64,000 nucleotides of DNA from Simmondsia chinensis. Taxonomy: Eukaryota > Streptophyta > Magnoliopsida > Caryophyllales > Simmondsiaceae. The first letter of the stretch is position 1. Every line of letters starts with the position of its first letter. The position numbers and the translations under genes are program-made. This document shows positions 23,911 to 37,443 of the stretch, in pieces. The notes below the pieces were generated by a model. It ran no database searches. It was not told the DNA's origin and was given only the letters and a program-made list of their open reading frames with translations. The stretch covers positions 992,001 to 1,056,000 of the forward strand of contig JAGTTD010000019.1 of NCBI GenBank assembly GCA_018398585.1. The letters are read 5' to 3'.

Positions 23911-24460
23911 ATGAAATTCTTTGTCTTCCTGTTATGGATATTTTGGGCGGCGTCGCTACTGGCGGTGGCGGTAGCCGAGCACGGTGGCGAGGAGGTAGAG
24001 GGGTACGGGTACACCGTAGGGCAGGTGGAGGTGGATTCCTGCGGTACTTCGCTGACTGCACTCCTCCACCTTATTCGGAATTCTTCGCTTTTCGGGCCGG
24101 ATCTCCAGCTCCTCGAACTCACTGCCAGGTAATGTTATCATTTCCCTAGTGGACATTTTTTGGATAAGGAAATAGTGTTAGGCTGCCTACACATAGTCAG
24201 TACCACCTAACGATTCAACAGCTATGAGCCTAAATAAACTCAAATTATAATTAACCTCATGATTCAACAAGAGAAGACATAAAACTGCAACTTTATCTGC
24301 CACCCGATTTCCTTCCCGATAAACATGAGATATTCTAACTTCTATAAACAAGCGAATTAAATCCTAAATATTATTGATAATAGTCTTGATTTGTTAGTGA
24401 TATTGAAATTCTTCTCTATGATTTAATAATAGCTAAATTATCCCCTTTAATATGCGAGTA

Positions 24461-24495
<35 letters not shown>

Positions 24496-27400
24496 TTTTT
24501 TTTTTTTTCCCTCTACTGGACGTTATCACAACTGGCTGGTGCTTGTTTTTCCTTGTTGCTTTTTTGACCATTGCACTTCTTGACTTCTTGTCTTGCCAAT
24601 GTACATGAAATATTATCAATGCTTTATTATTATTAAGGTAAAAATTATTATTATTAAAATAATATATAATTTTTAAATAATAAAAGTTATAAAATTATCT
24701 TAAAATTTACCATTTCGTTATGATAATAACGATTTTACTCTAACAATAATATTAATGTATAAACAAAAAATTATGGAAAAAAAAACTGAATTTTTTCTTT
24801 ATAAGATGGATTTTATCATCGTAGAGCATATGAAAAAATACATGACATTTGAAGCGTGACAGGCTATTGTCTCATTCATTTTTGTAAGATTTTTATGTCA
24901 ATCGTCTATGTGCATTGCTTATTGTGTTAATTTAGTTATTTTTTTTATAATTATGTTAATTTAGTCCATTTACATTTTGTATTGTGTCAATTTAGTCGTA
25001 TTGTCAAATATGTAATTTTTAACATCATAATTACATTAGATTCAAATTATCCATCCACTGTAAGTTAATACATTGACTCAATTTGACCAACAAATTAACG
25101 TAAAATATACTATAGCGATCAAATTAATATAATATTATTAGCACAGAAACCAAATTGACACAATTATACTTTACCATGACCAAATTGATACAATTTGACT
25201 AGTGAGGGAATCAAATTGACAGAATTAAAAATAAGGCAAATTATATACCCCCTGAATTTTACTACTAAATGTAATACATCCCCTGCTAGGGATGACAATG
25301 GGGCGGGTAAAACCCGCTACCCACGGGTACCCGCCCCGTTTGGGGTGGGTACGAGTATAAGTGGGGCGGGTAGTGGGTACGGGTTCGGTGTACCCGCCCC
25401 GCCCCGCCCCGCCCCGCCCCGCTCCATACCTGCCCCACTCCACCTCATACCCGCAATACCCACTTTATTTTGTACATAATTAACCTTCAAATTAAAATAA
25501 TACATGTTTAAATTCAATAACTTAAATTGTTTATCAATGTTATAAAAAAATATAATTAATTTTTAAAAGTAGTATTAAATAACTAATATGACCCGGTATA
25601 GATAATCATTTTCTACCCACATTAGAGAGGGTATGGGGGGTAATGCATACCCGTTGGATACCCGCAGGTAATGGGGCGGGTACGGGTATGAGTTTGTACC
25701 CACCGGGGCTGGTACGGGTATCCACTTCATACCTGTGGCGGGTAATGGGCGGGTACGGGTATAGGATTTGGGTGGCGGGTACGGGTACGGGTACGGAGGA
25801 GACACCCCCCGTACCACCCCGCCCCATTGCCATCCCTATCCCCTGCACTTTTAATTTCATAAAATAGATCCATGAACTTCGCAATTAAGCATAACACACC
25901 CCCTGCATGTTTAATTTTATAAAATAGCCCCCTAAACTTTGTTATTACACGCAACACACACCCGAACTTTGTAATTGAACATGATACACCCCTTGCACTT
26001 CCAATTTCGAAAAATAGCCATTGAACTTTTTTACTGCACACGACTCATCCTCTGAGCTTTGTTACATAACACACCTATTAGACATTAATAAATTCGAATT
26101 GAAAAATATATGGAATTAAAAAATTTTAAACAAATTATGAAAAAATATAATAATATTTTTTAACTTTAGTTTTTCAATTTCTTTAAAAAAGTATTTTTTC
26201 AAAATTTATTTTAAAATTTTTAATTTTGTACAATTTTTAAATTTAGATTTATTAATTTAATTTTGAATTTAATTTTTTTAAAAAATTATTATATTTTATC
26301 TTATATTATTTTTTATGGAGATTTAAAAAAAATATTTTATTATTTTCTAAATTTATAATATTATTACTATAATTAATTAAAATAATTATTATATGTAAAC
26401 ATAAAAATATTCTCATCTTTTGCCCGCAAATATAAAGCTTTTTTATCTTTCGCCTAAAATATGGAATCTCTATCTTTTATATATAAGTAGAAAATTCTTA
26501 ATTTTTAATTTGATATATTTTTTTAATTTTTAATCTAATTTTTACCAAAGTTAAAAAAGATACTATTATATTTTTTCAATTTTTTTTCATAATTTGCTTT
26601 TAAATTTTTTTTATTTCGTGTATTTTTTTTAATTTTAATTTTATTAATGTCTAGAGGGTGAGTTGTGATTAGTTATAAAGTTTGAGAGGTGAGTTATGTG
26701 TAATTATAAAGTTTAGGGGGACTATTTTATAAAATTGAAAATGTAGAGGGTGTGTTGTGTTTGATTGTAAAATTCAAAAAAAATTTCACAATTTTTTTAA
26801 AATATAAGAATTAAATTAATATAGTACTTAAAATATAAGGATTTTAACGTAAATAACCAAAATTTTCTAAAAAAAATAAAAATGCATGATCAAATATTTC
26901 CATATTGGCTCTTTCACGGCACAGCTTGGAGAACGACAACAGGCTGAGAATCCACATCAGCGACGCCAACCACCCTCGCTGGGAAATACCCTACCGTCTC
27001 CTCCGCCGCGACTCCCTCGGCCGCCGCTACCTGGCCGGAAAACCCCACCACCCCACCACCACCACCACTACCATCTCCTCCGCCACCTCCGACCTCACCT
27101 TCACCCTCACCCCCACCAGCTCCTCCTTCTCCTTCACCGTCCTCCGCCGCTCCTCCGGCGACCCACTCTTCTCCTCCGCCGCCCCCATCGTCTTCAAGGA
27201 CCAGTTCATCCGCCTCTCCTCCGCCGTCCCTGCCACCAGGGCACACCTCTACGGCCTCGGAGAACACACCAAACCCACATTCAAATTAGCCCATAACCAA
27301 ACCCTAACCCTCTGGAATGCCGACACTGGAAGCAATAATTTGGATCTCAACCTATATGGGTCCCACCCTTTCTACATGGATGTACGGGCGGGGGCGGAGA

Positions 27401-30400
27401 GGGCGGCTCCGGCGAGTCATGGGGTGGTGATGATGAACAGTAATGGGATGGACGTGGAGTACACGGGGGAGAGGATAACGTATAAGGTGATTGGGGGAGT
27501 GGTTGATTTGTATGTGTTTGCTGGGCCGTCACCGGCAGCCGTGATCGAGCAGTACACGGCGTTGATTGGGCGGCCGGCGGCAATGCCTTACTGGTCTTTT
27601 GGTCAGTCATCCTCCTCATTGCCCTTTTTGCCTTCATTTTTAGGAATCGTGGTTTGATTTATGGTAAATTATATATTAATATCCAAGGTGTATTAACTTT
27701 TTCATCCACAAACTTTATAAAATAATTTTTTTAATCCAAAAATTTATATATCCAAATAACGTTGTCTAAGGATGCAAAACAGACCTCACTTTCATTCTTT
27801 TATATCGTTATTTGGAATATTTTATTATATATGCGTAACTTTTTGAACTAAAAAATTATTTTACAGTTTATGGACTAAAAAATTAATATACTAAACATAA
27901 GTGACTAATATGTAATTTATCCTTTGGTTTATTAATATTTAGTTAACAAAACAATTTTTTGGTTTAAATATTATATGTATTTAATAAAATAGTACAACTG
28001 TTATGTAAAAGTGTGTAAAACAAACGGTTAATTATTGGTAAACCCACAATACCGTCACTATTGATCCCCTCATGCCATAAATGGAACCGCAATCTTTTGA
28101 CATTACTAATGAAAAATAGTTCAATAAGAGGCCTATTTTACACCCTTATACACAACTTTTGAACTATTTTATTAAATATATGTAACTTTTGGACTAAATT
28201 ATTATTTTACAAAATTTGTGGATAAAAATTAATACACAAGACCTCATAGTGCTAATGTATAACTTACCCTTTATTGTTTAGGTATGTTGAAATTTGAGCG
28301 TTTATTGCATTATTATCATGACATTTCAATAAATATAAGATGTTAGAAAAATTTATCATTTTTATTCCCTCTATCAAAATCCAATGACTTATTCTATTGG
28401 GATGGTCAAGAGCCCACGAATGTAGTCTTTAACGTTTGTAAGTTCATTCAAATTGATCACTTATTTTTTTGGCTAGTGTTATTGTTAAGACATTTTTTGT
28501 TAAATTTACGGTAATAACAAAGACTTTTGGAGCCTTATTTTGTTGAAATTGTATGGGATTTTGATGTTGTACTTGCATGCGGAGTCCTCTAACAAAATGT
28601 TACTCCAGAGTACAAAGGCATTCCTGGGTTTTTACTGATTAGCCTAAGCTTTTGAGATAGCTAGATTCTTGACATGATATCAGAGTCTTATTGACCAAGA
28701 ACTCTTGAGTTCAAACCCCAACGAAACCCCCTTTCAATGTAAACATGATTTCAGTACAAGGTAGGTATCCATATTTCAAGCCCCAATGAACATTTGCATG
28801 AGGGAAAATTGAATATAAAATCATTCATAAATCTTTACCTATCAGCTCAAGCTTTTGTGATAGCTACTTCATTGACAGATTACCATGACATCAACATTTC
28901 GGTTGACAGGCTTTCATCAGTGTCGATATGGTTACCACGATATATACGAAGTTGAATCAGTGGTCGAGCGTTATGCAAAAGCAAAAATACCGTTGGAGGT
29001 GATGTGGACAGACATTGATTACATGGATGGATTCAAGGATTTTACGTTTGATCCTGTCAATTTTCCAGTAGACAAGATGAAGCAATTTGTTAATGAACTT
29101 CATCAACATGGTCAGAAGTATGTGCTGATCTTGGATCCCGGTAAGTCGCAATGAAACTAGTTGTTCTTCTCGATTTTGATGAAAGAATAACGAGGGTATT
29201 CTGTTTTATGAGTACTTAGGGAGGGGTGTAAACTAATCAAATATTCGGTGATATACTTGTGTTGAAGATCGATTATGGCTCATTCTTGTTCGTTTTGGGG
29301 GGAGCGGGCTTGATTAGCTTAATGAGTTGAGTTCAACCAATCGTTGATAACTGGTTAACAGCTCTCTGATAATCAATATTAGCTTGAAAATGGTTCGATA
29401 ATGGCTCAATAGTAACACGAATGGCCCGGCTTGGTAGCAAGCTCGACTTGATGCTAGGCTTGGATTTATTATGATACGATTCGGCTCAACTCGGTAATAA
29501 GTTTGAATCAGCTCGAGTAGGGTAATGCGTTGTGTTGAACTGAGCATTGAATATACCAATATCTTATCAATCGTGTTGGAATTTGAAAGCTCAACAAGAA
29601 CTTGACTCGGACTTGAGCTTGATTAGACTTACCACGCTCAAGTTCAAACTTGGGTACTCGACTCAACTCTGCTCATTTACACCGTATAAATACCAGATAA
29701 AGACGCCTGAAAATTGATTGTGTTTCTTATGTGGGCACCTCACCCTTCTCGAAATTTTGTAAACATGCCAATAGAAAGTCCATAAGGAACACAATCAACT
29801 GAAGGTGTTCCATTGGCATTTGGACAACCAGTTGTAGTTAGGGATGTAAGTGAACCAAACACACTTGGTAAACTACTCGTGTTGGAAATCGATTAGGGGT
29901 CATTCTTATTTGTTTTGCAGGTCAAGTTTGTACTCAACTCATTAATGTTTGCGAGCAGTTTGATAAGGACTCGTTAAGAGCTCCATAAAAGCTCATTAGT
30001 GTCTCGTTAATTATTGGTATTAGCTCAAAAGTGGTATGATAATGGCTCAACAGTAACTCAAATTGCTCGTATATGCAGTCTTCTTGACATTTTAGTTGGC
30101 ATTCTCCCCAGGAATAAGTGTAAACAAAACGTACGTGACATTCATCAGAGGCATGGAATCTGACATTTTCATCAAACAAGACGGTATTCCATACCTCGGT
30201 TCAGTTTGGCCCGGTCCTGTTCACTTCCCTGATTTTGTAAACCCAGCCACCGAGCTGTTCTGGGCCAATGAGATCAAGAACTTTCACGATGTTGTGAACT
30301 TTGATGGTCTTTGGCTTGATATGAATGAGTTAGCTAACTTCAATACGTCCTCGCCCACCCCGGGATCTTCCCTCGACGATCCTCCTTACAAGATCAACAA

Positions 30401-33400
30401 CTCCGGTGCTCGTCTCCCAATCATCACTAAAACTATCCCAGCAACGGCATTACACTTCGGTAATGTTAAAATTCTCTAATGTATAGAGTTGGCATATATG
30501 AAATTCACATGTAAGTCCAAGTGAAGTCTTATCCTAATCCAATTGTCATTGGATTGAGTCACTCGCTAGACTCATATGTTGATCTCTCATTTCTCATAAT
30601 TCCAATGTGGGATTTCTTGTTGAATTATTTTCAAAATAAAGTCTTTTGATTTGGACATGGTAAGTGTGTGTCGACACATAGAATGGTGTGTGTTGACGCA
30701 CAAAATTCAGTAAGGCTCACTTAATGGTTTATGCGTGTCAATATCAAGCTTTCAGTAGGCAACAACACCCGAAAACTGGGTTGTGCATTGGCACATAGTT
30801 TGGCCATTAATCTGCGTCGTTGTTTTGTGTCTTTTGGGAAGAGATGTGTCGCTTTTAAGAGACACTTAATTTTCTATAAATGCTTGACCTCCCATGCATT
30901 TGCAAAAAAAAAAAAAGGACATCAGATTCATTACCATTCTCTAGTTTTTAAATCTCAGACATCCGTTTTCTCTACGTACTCTCTAAAGTAAGGCTTTATG
31001 GTATCCCCTAGACTATTCCATAAGAACAAAATAAGTCTTAAGAACACTGGTTCGCTACACACCTTGAAACCTGTTTTAGTACCCTATTCAAATTTAACTT
31101 TCTTAACGTTCTTAATAGACTCACATGTGGAGTCCTTAACAGGTAACATAACAGAATACGATGCTCATAATCTTTACGGGTATTTGGAATCTCGAGCCAC
31201 ACACAAGGTGCTGATCAATGTTACAAAGGAGAGGCCATTTATACTGAGCCGATCGACGTTCGTCGGGTCAGGAAAGTATGCAGCACATTGGACTGGAGAT
31301 AATGCTGCAACCTGGAAGGATTTAGCATATAGTATACCTACAATTTTAAATTTTGGACTATTTGGAATTCCAATGGTTGGTGCAGACATTTGTGGGTTCT
31401 CTGGGAATACTACTGAAGAGCTCTGTCAAAGATGGATACAGGTGAGTCTTTTATTGGGTTTTTTAACCTTTGATCGAACTCGATTTGGTAAGATATAATT
31501 GTGTTCGATAATCAGCTCAACTTGTACCGTTAACCTAATTGACCTGAGCTTGTTATCGAGCCAAGTCGAGCTAGTTATCGAGCCAAATCGAGCTCATAAT
31601 TAAGCCGAGGGTTTGAACTCGGGACCTTATGATATAGTTAGGGGTCTAAACGAGTTTATGTCTAGCCGAGCACCTCTTGTTTGAAGTTGAGCTCGATAAT
31701 GCTTATTGATCTTAAGTTTGAGCTAAGATTTTATTAAGCTTTTGAGCCTTTGTTCGAACTCGGTCCGATGAGATATTGGTATGTTCGATACTCGGCTCAA
31801 CTTGGATTGTTAACCTAATAGAGCCAAGCTGTTTGAGTTGAGTCGAGCTGAGTTAGTTTTCAAGCTCGCCATCGAGCTGAGAGCTCACAATCAAACCGAG
31901 CCTGTTATTGAATCGAGTATCGAGCCATTTTTAATCCATTTTGGAGCTAATATCATATACTAACAAGCCATTAAGGAGCCCTTATTAAACTGTTTGTGAT
32001 CTTTAAAGAGCACCTCCTTTCCAAACCCGACTGGTTAAGCTTATTGAGTTTGCTCGAACTTAACTTGATAAGCTATCAGGCCCTAAAATGAACTTGAACA
32101 AACTGTAATCAATTTCAAACATAAGTAGATCATTGAATGTTATAGTTCGTCACACCCCTAAATGCAGGTGAGCCTTTCTTTTTACTTGGGGATTTGAACC
32201 TAAGACCTTTTATCCTACAGTCTCAATCTTGGTATCAGCAGAGACAAGTGAAGCAATAGTCATATTTCGGTACCACAAAAAGATTAAGAAATTTCTTTCG
32301 TGTCACTATGATATTTAGACACTTCAAATTAGATAAAAGAAGGTAGAAAAATCTTAGAAAATATCTGAGTCTGACGGTTTTAAAGTGCAGCTAGGAGCCT
32401 TTTACCCATTTGCAAGGGACCACTCAGCAAAGGGAACTAAACACCAAGAGCTCTATCTATGGGACTCTGTGGCCATGTCAGCTCGGAAAGTGCTCGGTCT
32501 TCGGTACCGTCTCCTCCCCTACTCTTACACCTCGATGTACGAGGCGCACACAACCGGGATCCCGATTGCGAGGCCTCTCTTCTTCTCGTTCCCTGAGGAC
32601 CCCGAAACTTACGACATCAACTCTCAGTTCCTCATTGGCAATGGCATAATGGTACTGTGAAATTTCACCGAGTCTGACTCATGGAGTTGGCATATTTGAG
32701 ATCCATGTATAAACCGAGCGGGGTTGAAGTAGGTTTATATGTTAATCTTTTTACTCTGACAACTCCAATATGTGATATTTTAACAATGAATTTATCAATT
32801 AGGTATATACTGAGATTTGAGCATTTATTACATGAGTACCATGACATTTTAATGTATACAATGAGAGACCCTGAGGTTTGAAAATTTTATCACATGGGTA
32901 TCGTACTGCAAAATCTGGTGAATTTTCATTAAAGTTCACAATTTTTCACACGAAAATGCTAATGTGGTATATGACATGACAATATATATATGCTATGTCA
33001 ATATGTTTATAAAGACCTAATGCATTACGAAAAAGTTAGCCAAATTTTGACATTACTCAAATATCACTAAAATAATGTATTATGTTGGCATTTGTTGACA
33101 AAAAAATTCATCAAATTTTGACTCTGAACACCTATGTATTGTTCGATATATGTTTCATGTCAACAATTTTCGTTAAAAATCTCTTAGATTTTGGCAAATT
33201 ATACTTAATTGATGAAACTCTTAAAGGTTAGAGTACTTAAGTGATAAAATTTTTAAGCCTTATAATACCTCATTATATACATTAAAAAGTTAGGTTACCC
33301 ACATGATAAAAGTTCAAACCAGGAAATCTATTCTCTTTTTTAGCTAGGTTCACGTGTGGAGTTCTGAACAGGTATCGCCGGTACTGAAAGGAGGAGAAGT

Positions 33401-34638
33401 GTCAGTAAAAGCATACTTTCCCAAAGGGAACTGGTTTGATCTCTTTGAGTATACAAATTCAGTGAGTGCAGGTGAAGGGAGATATGTTGTTCTTGATGCA
33501 CCTCTAGATCATATCAATGTGCACATCCATGAAGGTAAATTAAGCTGAAATTTCTTTTGTCTTACTTACGTTTTTCTCGGGATTTGTTAGCGTATTCTGG
33601 TTGGTTTATATGCACCTTGAGTGGTCCCCGGGCTGCATGCACATAGGGGGGTAAACGAACCAAATTTTCAATGAACTACTCTGGTTGAAGTCGATTAGGG
33701 GCTCAGGACAATATGGGTTGGGTCATTTGGATTTGGGGTTGGATCATTTCAGGTTTAAGCCCTAAGAATCCTAGAACTTTTGGAGTTTAGTCGGGTCATA
33801 TTTTGCCAATACTATGTACACTCATCTTGTGCCAATTCATATACCTAATAAATGGTAAAATACCATTAGTCCATAAAATGTTCACAATGCCCTTGTGCTT
33901 ACATGTATGCCACTACTGCCGCCATATTGTTGTCTGCATGCTGTATTGTTTAGTTTCTTACTTTTAAGGGTTGAGAGCTCTTTGAAAACAGCTTCCCTTT
34001 AGGGTAGCACTCTGAAATGCTAAGGCTGTATGAATTTCATCCTCCCTAGATCTTGCTTTGACGACAGCCATTTGAAGCACTGAGTTTGTCGTATTATTAC
34101 TCCATAAAAGAAGTAATTTCTTTCATTCTATTGACTTGTAATGAATTTGTCTCCTCTAGGGAATATATTGGCCATGCAAGGTGAGGCCATGACCACGGAA
34201 GCAGCTCGAAAAACACCATTCGAGCTCTTAGTGGTCATGAACAACAACAGCAACAACAACAGCACAGGAGAAGTCTTCTTGGACGATGGAGTTGAAGTCA
34301 ATATGGGCGGCCCAAGTAACAAACGGACTTTGGTAAGATTCTACACTCAACTTGTCAAGAACGAGTTGACAATCGGCTCAAACGTCGAAAACGGAGCGTT
34401 CGCATTGAGCCAGAAGTGGGTCATAAACAAGGTGACTATTCTTGGTTTGTGTAAAGGGTCAAGGCCGAGGAAAATCGAAGTACAGAATAACATAGCTCGT
34501 ATAAGACGCCCTGATTGGTCAGGGTTGAGGTCCAGTTCTAGGGACGGTGAGATGTTTACTGTGACTGAGATTGCTAATCTGAAGTTGCTCATTGGAGAAG
34601 ACTTTAAGCTCAAGCTTGAGCTTGACAAATATATGTAA
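23911..34638 (+). CDS. Acid alpha-glucosidase, GH31, 8 exons (intact copy B)
   Basis: Exons 23911-24128, 26925-27601, 28910-29140, 30112-30459, 31143-31441, 32391-32651, 33372-33534 and 34160-34638 give 2676 bp, 891 aa, close to the ~900 aa usual for plant alpha-glucosidases. The enzyme releases glucose from the non-reducing end of maltose/starch oligosaccharides in apoplast, vacuole or starchy tissue. [22 protein letters not shown] is a secretion signal. The GH31 catalytic region has the nucleophile D445 in WLDMNE (443-448) and the acid/base D544 in HWTGDN (540-545), with GADICGF and ARDHS nearby. '[12 protein letters not shown]' and '[11 protein letters not shown]' favour the alpha-glucosidase branch over alpha-xylosidase, though activity on xyloglucan cannot be excluded. 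ATG 23911 is chosen because it is the first ATG conserved with copy A and opens the signal peptide. Introns 4 and 6 appear to be inserted TRIM-type elements. It is probably the only functional copy here. Confidence 0.95.
24624..24750. repeat. Palindromic AT-rich MITE copy in copy B intron 1
   Basis: It is the counterpart of 10744-10900 in copy A, with ends TTATTATTAAGGTAAAAATT and ACGATTTTACTCTAACAATAAT. Confidence 0.55.
25287..25838. mobile_element. GC-rich hAT-like MITE with 8-bp TSD
   Basis: The TIRs are TAGGGATGACAATGGGGCGG and, complementing the right end, TAGGGATGGCAATGGGGCGG. An exact 8-bp TSD, TCCCCTGC, lies at 25279-25286 and 25839-25846. The 8-bp TSD and (T/C)AGGGATG end are hAT-like. 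Inside, GGGTACGGGTA / TACCCGCCCC motifs repeat many times on both strands, a sharp contrast with the AT-rich surroundings. No transposase. It is absent from copy A's intron, so it inserted after the duplication or was lost from A. Confidence 0.85.
30460..31142 (+). mobile_element. Intron 4 of copy B = antisense TRIM-related element
   Basis: It has the same structure as in copy A. The element 30464-31141 (TGTTAAAATTC...CCTTAACA) lies between GGTAA at 30459-30463 and GGTAA at 31142-31146. Because both paralogs carry it with the same nested insert, the insertion and the nested insertion both predate the tandem duplication. Confidence 0.85.
32652..33371 (+). mobile_element. Intron 6 of copy B = antisense TRIM-related element
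   Basis: The element 32656-33370 (TGTGAAATTTC...GTTCTGAACA) lies between GGTAC (32651-32655) and GGTAT (33371-33375), as in copy A. The nested MITE-like insert is also shared. The single C/T difference between the flanking repeats is the same in both copies, so it arose before the duplication. Confidence 0.8.
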
Positions 34639-34949
34639 CAAAAAGGGTAGTCTACTAGATAAGGCTTTTTAGCATTGACGGTTCCAGGGAAAGTCAGATA
34701 TATAATTTTTGCCCCCCTAATTATGGGGTCAAAAAATAAAGGACTATTTTATGAATAATTGGGATTATCGGACTATTCACGGAAATGAATGATGTATTAC
34801 ACTTACGACAATCTTGTTCTTTGGTCGAGTTCTCTTTTCTTATTATATTCGATTGAGTTTGTGCAATATTTAGGTTACCCACCTCAAGCATGAATTCTCG
34901 GGAAATTTTTTATCCGAACCACGACAAGTTTATAAAGGTTTATTGTATT

Positions 34950-35033
34950 CTAAAAAGGAACGTACCCAGTGCCTCAAGGGCTCCCGCCTTCGCAGGGTCT
35001 GGGGTGCGGATGTACGCAGCCTTCCCCCTTCAG
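34950..35033 (-). mobile_element. Truncated SINE tail with 13-bp TSD (copy B only)
   Basis: It reads on the minus strand GGCTGCGTACATCCGC, CCCAGACCCTGCGAAGGCGGGAGCC, GGCACTGGG. The flanks GGTTTATTGTATT at 34937-34949 and 35034-35046 are identical. The corresponding site downstream of copy A is empty, so the insertion is younger than the gene duplication. Confidence 0.8.
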
Positions 35034-36734
35034 GGTTTATTGTATTATACCGTATCAAAATTTTGACATGACATAGTAGAAAATGAGGGAAGAAAAGAAA
35101 TCCAAGCTTTAGCACAATTAAGTAGAATATATACTATAAGCATAAGATGCCTGTGCCAATGATTTCAGTTAGCTTCTTCCGGACTATATTTTGTTTCTCT
35201 ATATTGTCATTTTCTATTGCATGTTTTTTATGCGTGTTTTTCTCAGGCTTCGTTCCCGAAGGCGTACCTATTTTTATATCGCGATTCTTCTCGCTAATTA
35301 TCGGAAAAAAAGCATCAGATGCCCCCACATTTGCCCTCTTGTGTTTAAATATTTCATCCATACACCATTAACGAATCACATTATCTTTAGTAAAAGCCTT
35401 AAAAAAGAGTAAAACTGCCTTCTAACACAAGAATTGCATATTCTACGTTATTAAAACGAGTTTAAGACAATTATGCATCGCATATGTTGGAGTCCATCTA
35501 CCCTCGACCCTGCTTTTGCGGGAGCCCTTTGAGGCACTATAATTGTTTTTTGTTGTTATATATGTTCGTGTCCGCTTGTATGAATTGACTGGCTTTGGGA
35601 TTTTAGGAGCGTAAACTAAGGTCTCGTTTGATTTGCAGGAAGCAAATGCGAGAAGTATAAATTTATGGGAAGTACAAATTTTGGCTTTTGATGTAAAAGA
35701 TTATATATATGCAAGAAGTAACTTTCCCAGCCCCTTGGGTAAGTTCTAATTCCTTTATTTTCAACTAGCATATCGAATGAAGTTCTATTTCTATCTCGGC
35801 AACCAAACATGTTTTGCCTATTTCTTAGGAAGTTGATACTAGATTTTAACACTTGAAAAAATACAACTTCTTGTAGGAATTTTATTTATTTGGTAACCAA
35901 ATGAGGCTTAAGCTTGGTGAGGTTTGTAAACTCGTGGAGAAATTTAAGTATTGTTTGTTTAATAGGAAGTAGTACAAAAATTTGAAATTTATGAAAAGTA
36001 GTTATCTGTCCTCTCATTTGATTATAAGAAAAATTCATAAAATATGAAAAACAAAATTTCTTAGTAATTTACAATATCTTTTTTACCCATAAATTAACTT
36101 ATCTAGGAGGTTTTTGTGAACCCCTATTTTATATATTTGACAACCAAATATATTGTACTGACTTCATGTGAAGTCGACACAACTCCTAGGAAATACAACT
36201 TCCCACATAAATTTAATTCATGTCTTAATCAAACAGAGCCTCAGTAAATTTGCACCATGGAATACTAACATGATATATAGATATTGCCAAATTCATAAAT
36301 TATCTTAGTATTTTCTAAAAAAAACCATGTTAATTCTAAGTAAAAAATTCAAATTAATTAAAAAAATTTAGGTTAAAAATATTTTATTATGTGCAACAAT
36401 GCATCATAATATATAGATACTAATTAAAAAAAAAGACAATTATTTAAACAATTTGAATTATACACGAAATAAGATATTGAATGTAGTATAATGATAAGAC
36501 TACCATTCTTAAATCCCCGCACATTGGGCTATATTTAAAATAATGTTATATATATTATATATAATATACAAAATATTGGATAATTTTTTTAAATATCACT
36601 TTTACGTATTTTTATTTTAGAATTTCCTAAATAGCACTCAAAATTTTTTAAAATAGCACGCCCAATTATCATACCCTTGCTACATAAGTAAGGGTAAAAT
36701 TTAGAAAAAACAGGTTCATGTCACTCGTATTAGT

Positions 36735-37268
36735 TAGAAAAATTCTCACTTAGATATCTCGAGATTTGACTATTTATTATTTAGTTACTTCAAAGTTTTA
36801 AAATATACATTAGAGTACCTTAAGGTTTAAAATTTTTTTCATTTAGTTACCTTCAAATTTTTAAAATTTTATTACTTAGGTACTATTTTCACAAAATTTA
36901 AAGGTTTTTATTAAAAAATGTTAAAGTAAAACATGATTTTTGATAATATATAAGTATACTCATTAAAATTTGATAATTTTTACCAAAAAATGCTGATATG
37001 ACATATGATTTCAGACTGTAATAATAATTTACGTCCAAACTAATGAATATTTTTATCGTAAATCATTGAATTTTTTGAAAATATTAAAACAATTTGTTCA
37101 TATTAATATAATTATGTATTACATTATCATATTTTATATAATTGGTGTAATTCACACAAAATTCATCAATTCTAATGCAGAATATCTAATGATAAAAATT
37201 TTTAATATTATAATACTTTATTATATATATTAAAATTTCGAAGTAAATGGACAAACATCTAAGTAATA
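36735..37268. repeat. MITE-like inverted-end element upstream of SGT1
   Basis: This is a member of a family with ends near 'TACCTTGAGGTTTGAGCATTTATCA' and its diverged complement, and internal 'GAGTACCATGACATTT...GAGATACCCTGAGGTTTAAAAATTTTATCA'. Other copies are inside alpha-glucosidase intron 6 and in SGT1 introns at 38629-39150 and 44185-45035. It ends about 45 bp before the SGT1 TATA box. Confidence 0.5.
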
Positions 37269-37313
37269 ATTTTTCTATTAATTATTTTGGAAAATCCAAC
37301 CTAAAAATATCCC

Positions 37314-37321
37314 TATAAATA
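37314..37321 (+). promoter_or_regulatory. TATA box of SGT1
   Basis: TATAAATA lies 130 bp upstream of the SGT1 ATG. It is followed by a CT-rich leader (about 37384-37412), common in plant 5' UTRs. A start near 37345 would give a leader of about 100 nt with no upstream ATG visible. Confidence 0.6.
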
Positions 37322-37443
37322 ATAAATTATTAAGTCGTCTCAAGTCAACAAAAGCTCCACCTCATTTCCTCGACCGCGCGCGGTCTCTCTCTATCTTCTC
37401 TCTCATCAGTGGAGGGGTTCTAGAGGTTTCTTCTTGAGCAACA

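Larger units (their letters stand above)
24129..26924 (+). other. Intron 1 of alpha-glucosidase copy B
   Basis: 2.8 kb. It contains an (AT)n run (about 24463-24491), a palindromic MITE copy (24624-24750), a larger inverted structure (about 25240-26780) whose arms carry tandem 'acaccccctgcac / ttttataaaatagcc' subrepeats, and a GC-rich hAT-like MITE nested in its left arm (25287-25838). The 26060-26650 centre is almost pure A/T. No coding sequence is supported. Confidence 0.6.
34639..37313. other. 3' flank of copy B and spacer to SGT1
   Basis: AATAAA at 34735-34740 is a likely poly(A) signal, at the same offset as in copy A. The flank matches copy A's to about 36300, apart from a SINE fragment private to B (34950-35033) and about 100 bp near 36095-36200 missing from A. 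After 36300 the sequence is AT-rich and includes an inverted-repeat element (about 36735-37268). No gene. Confidence 0.6.
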
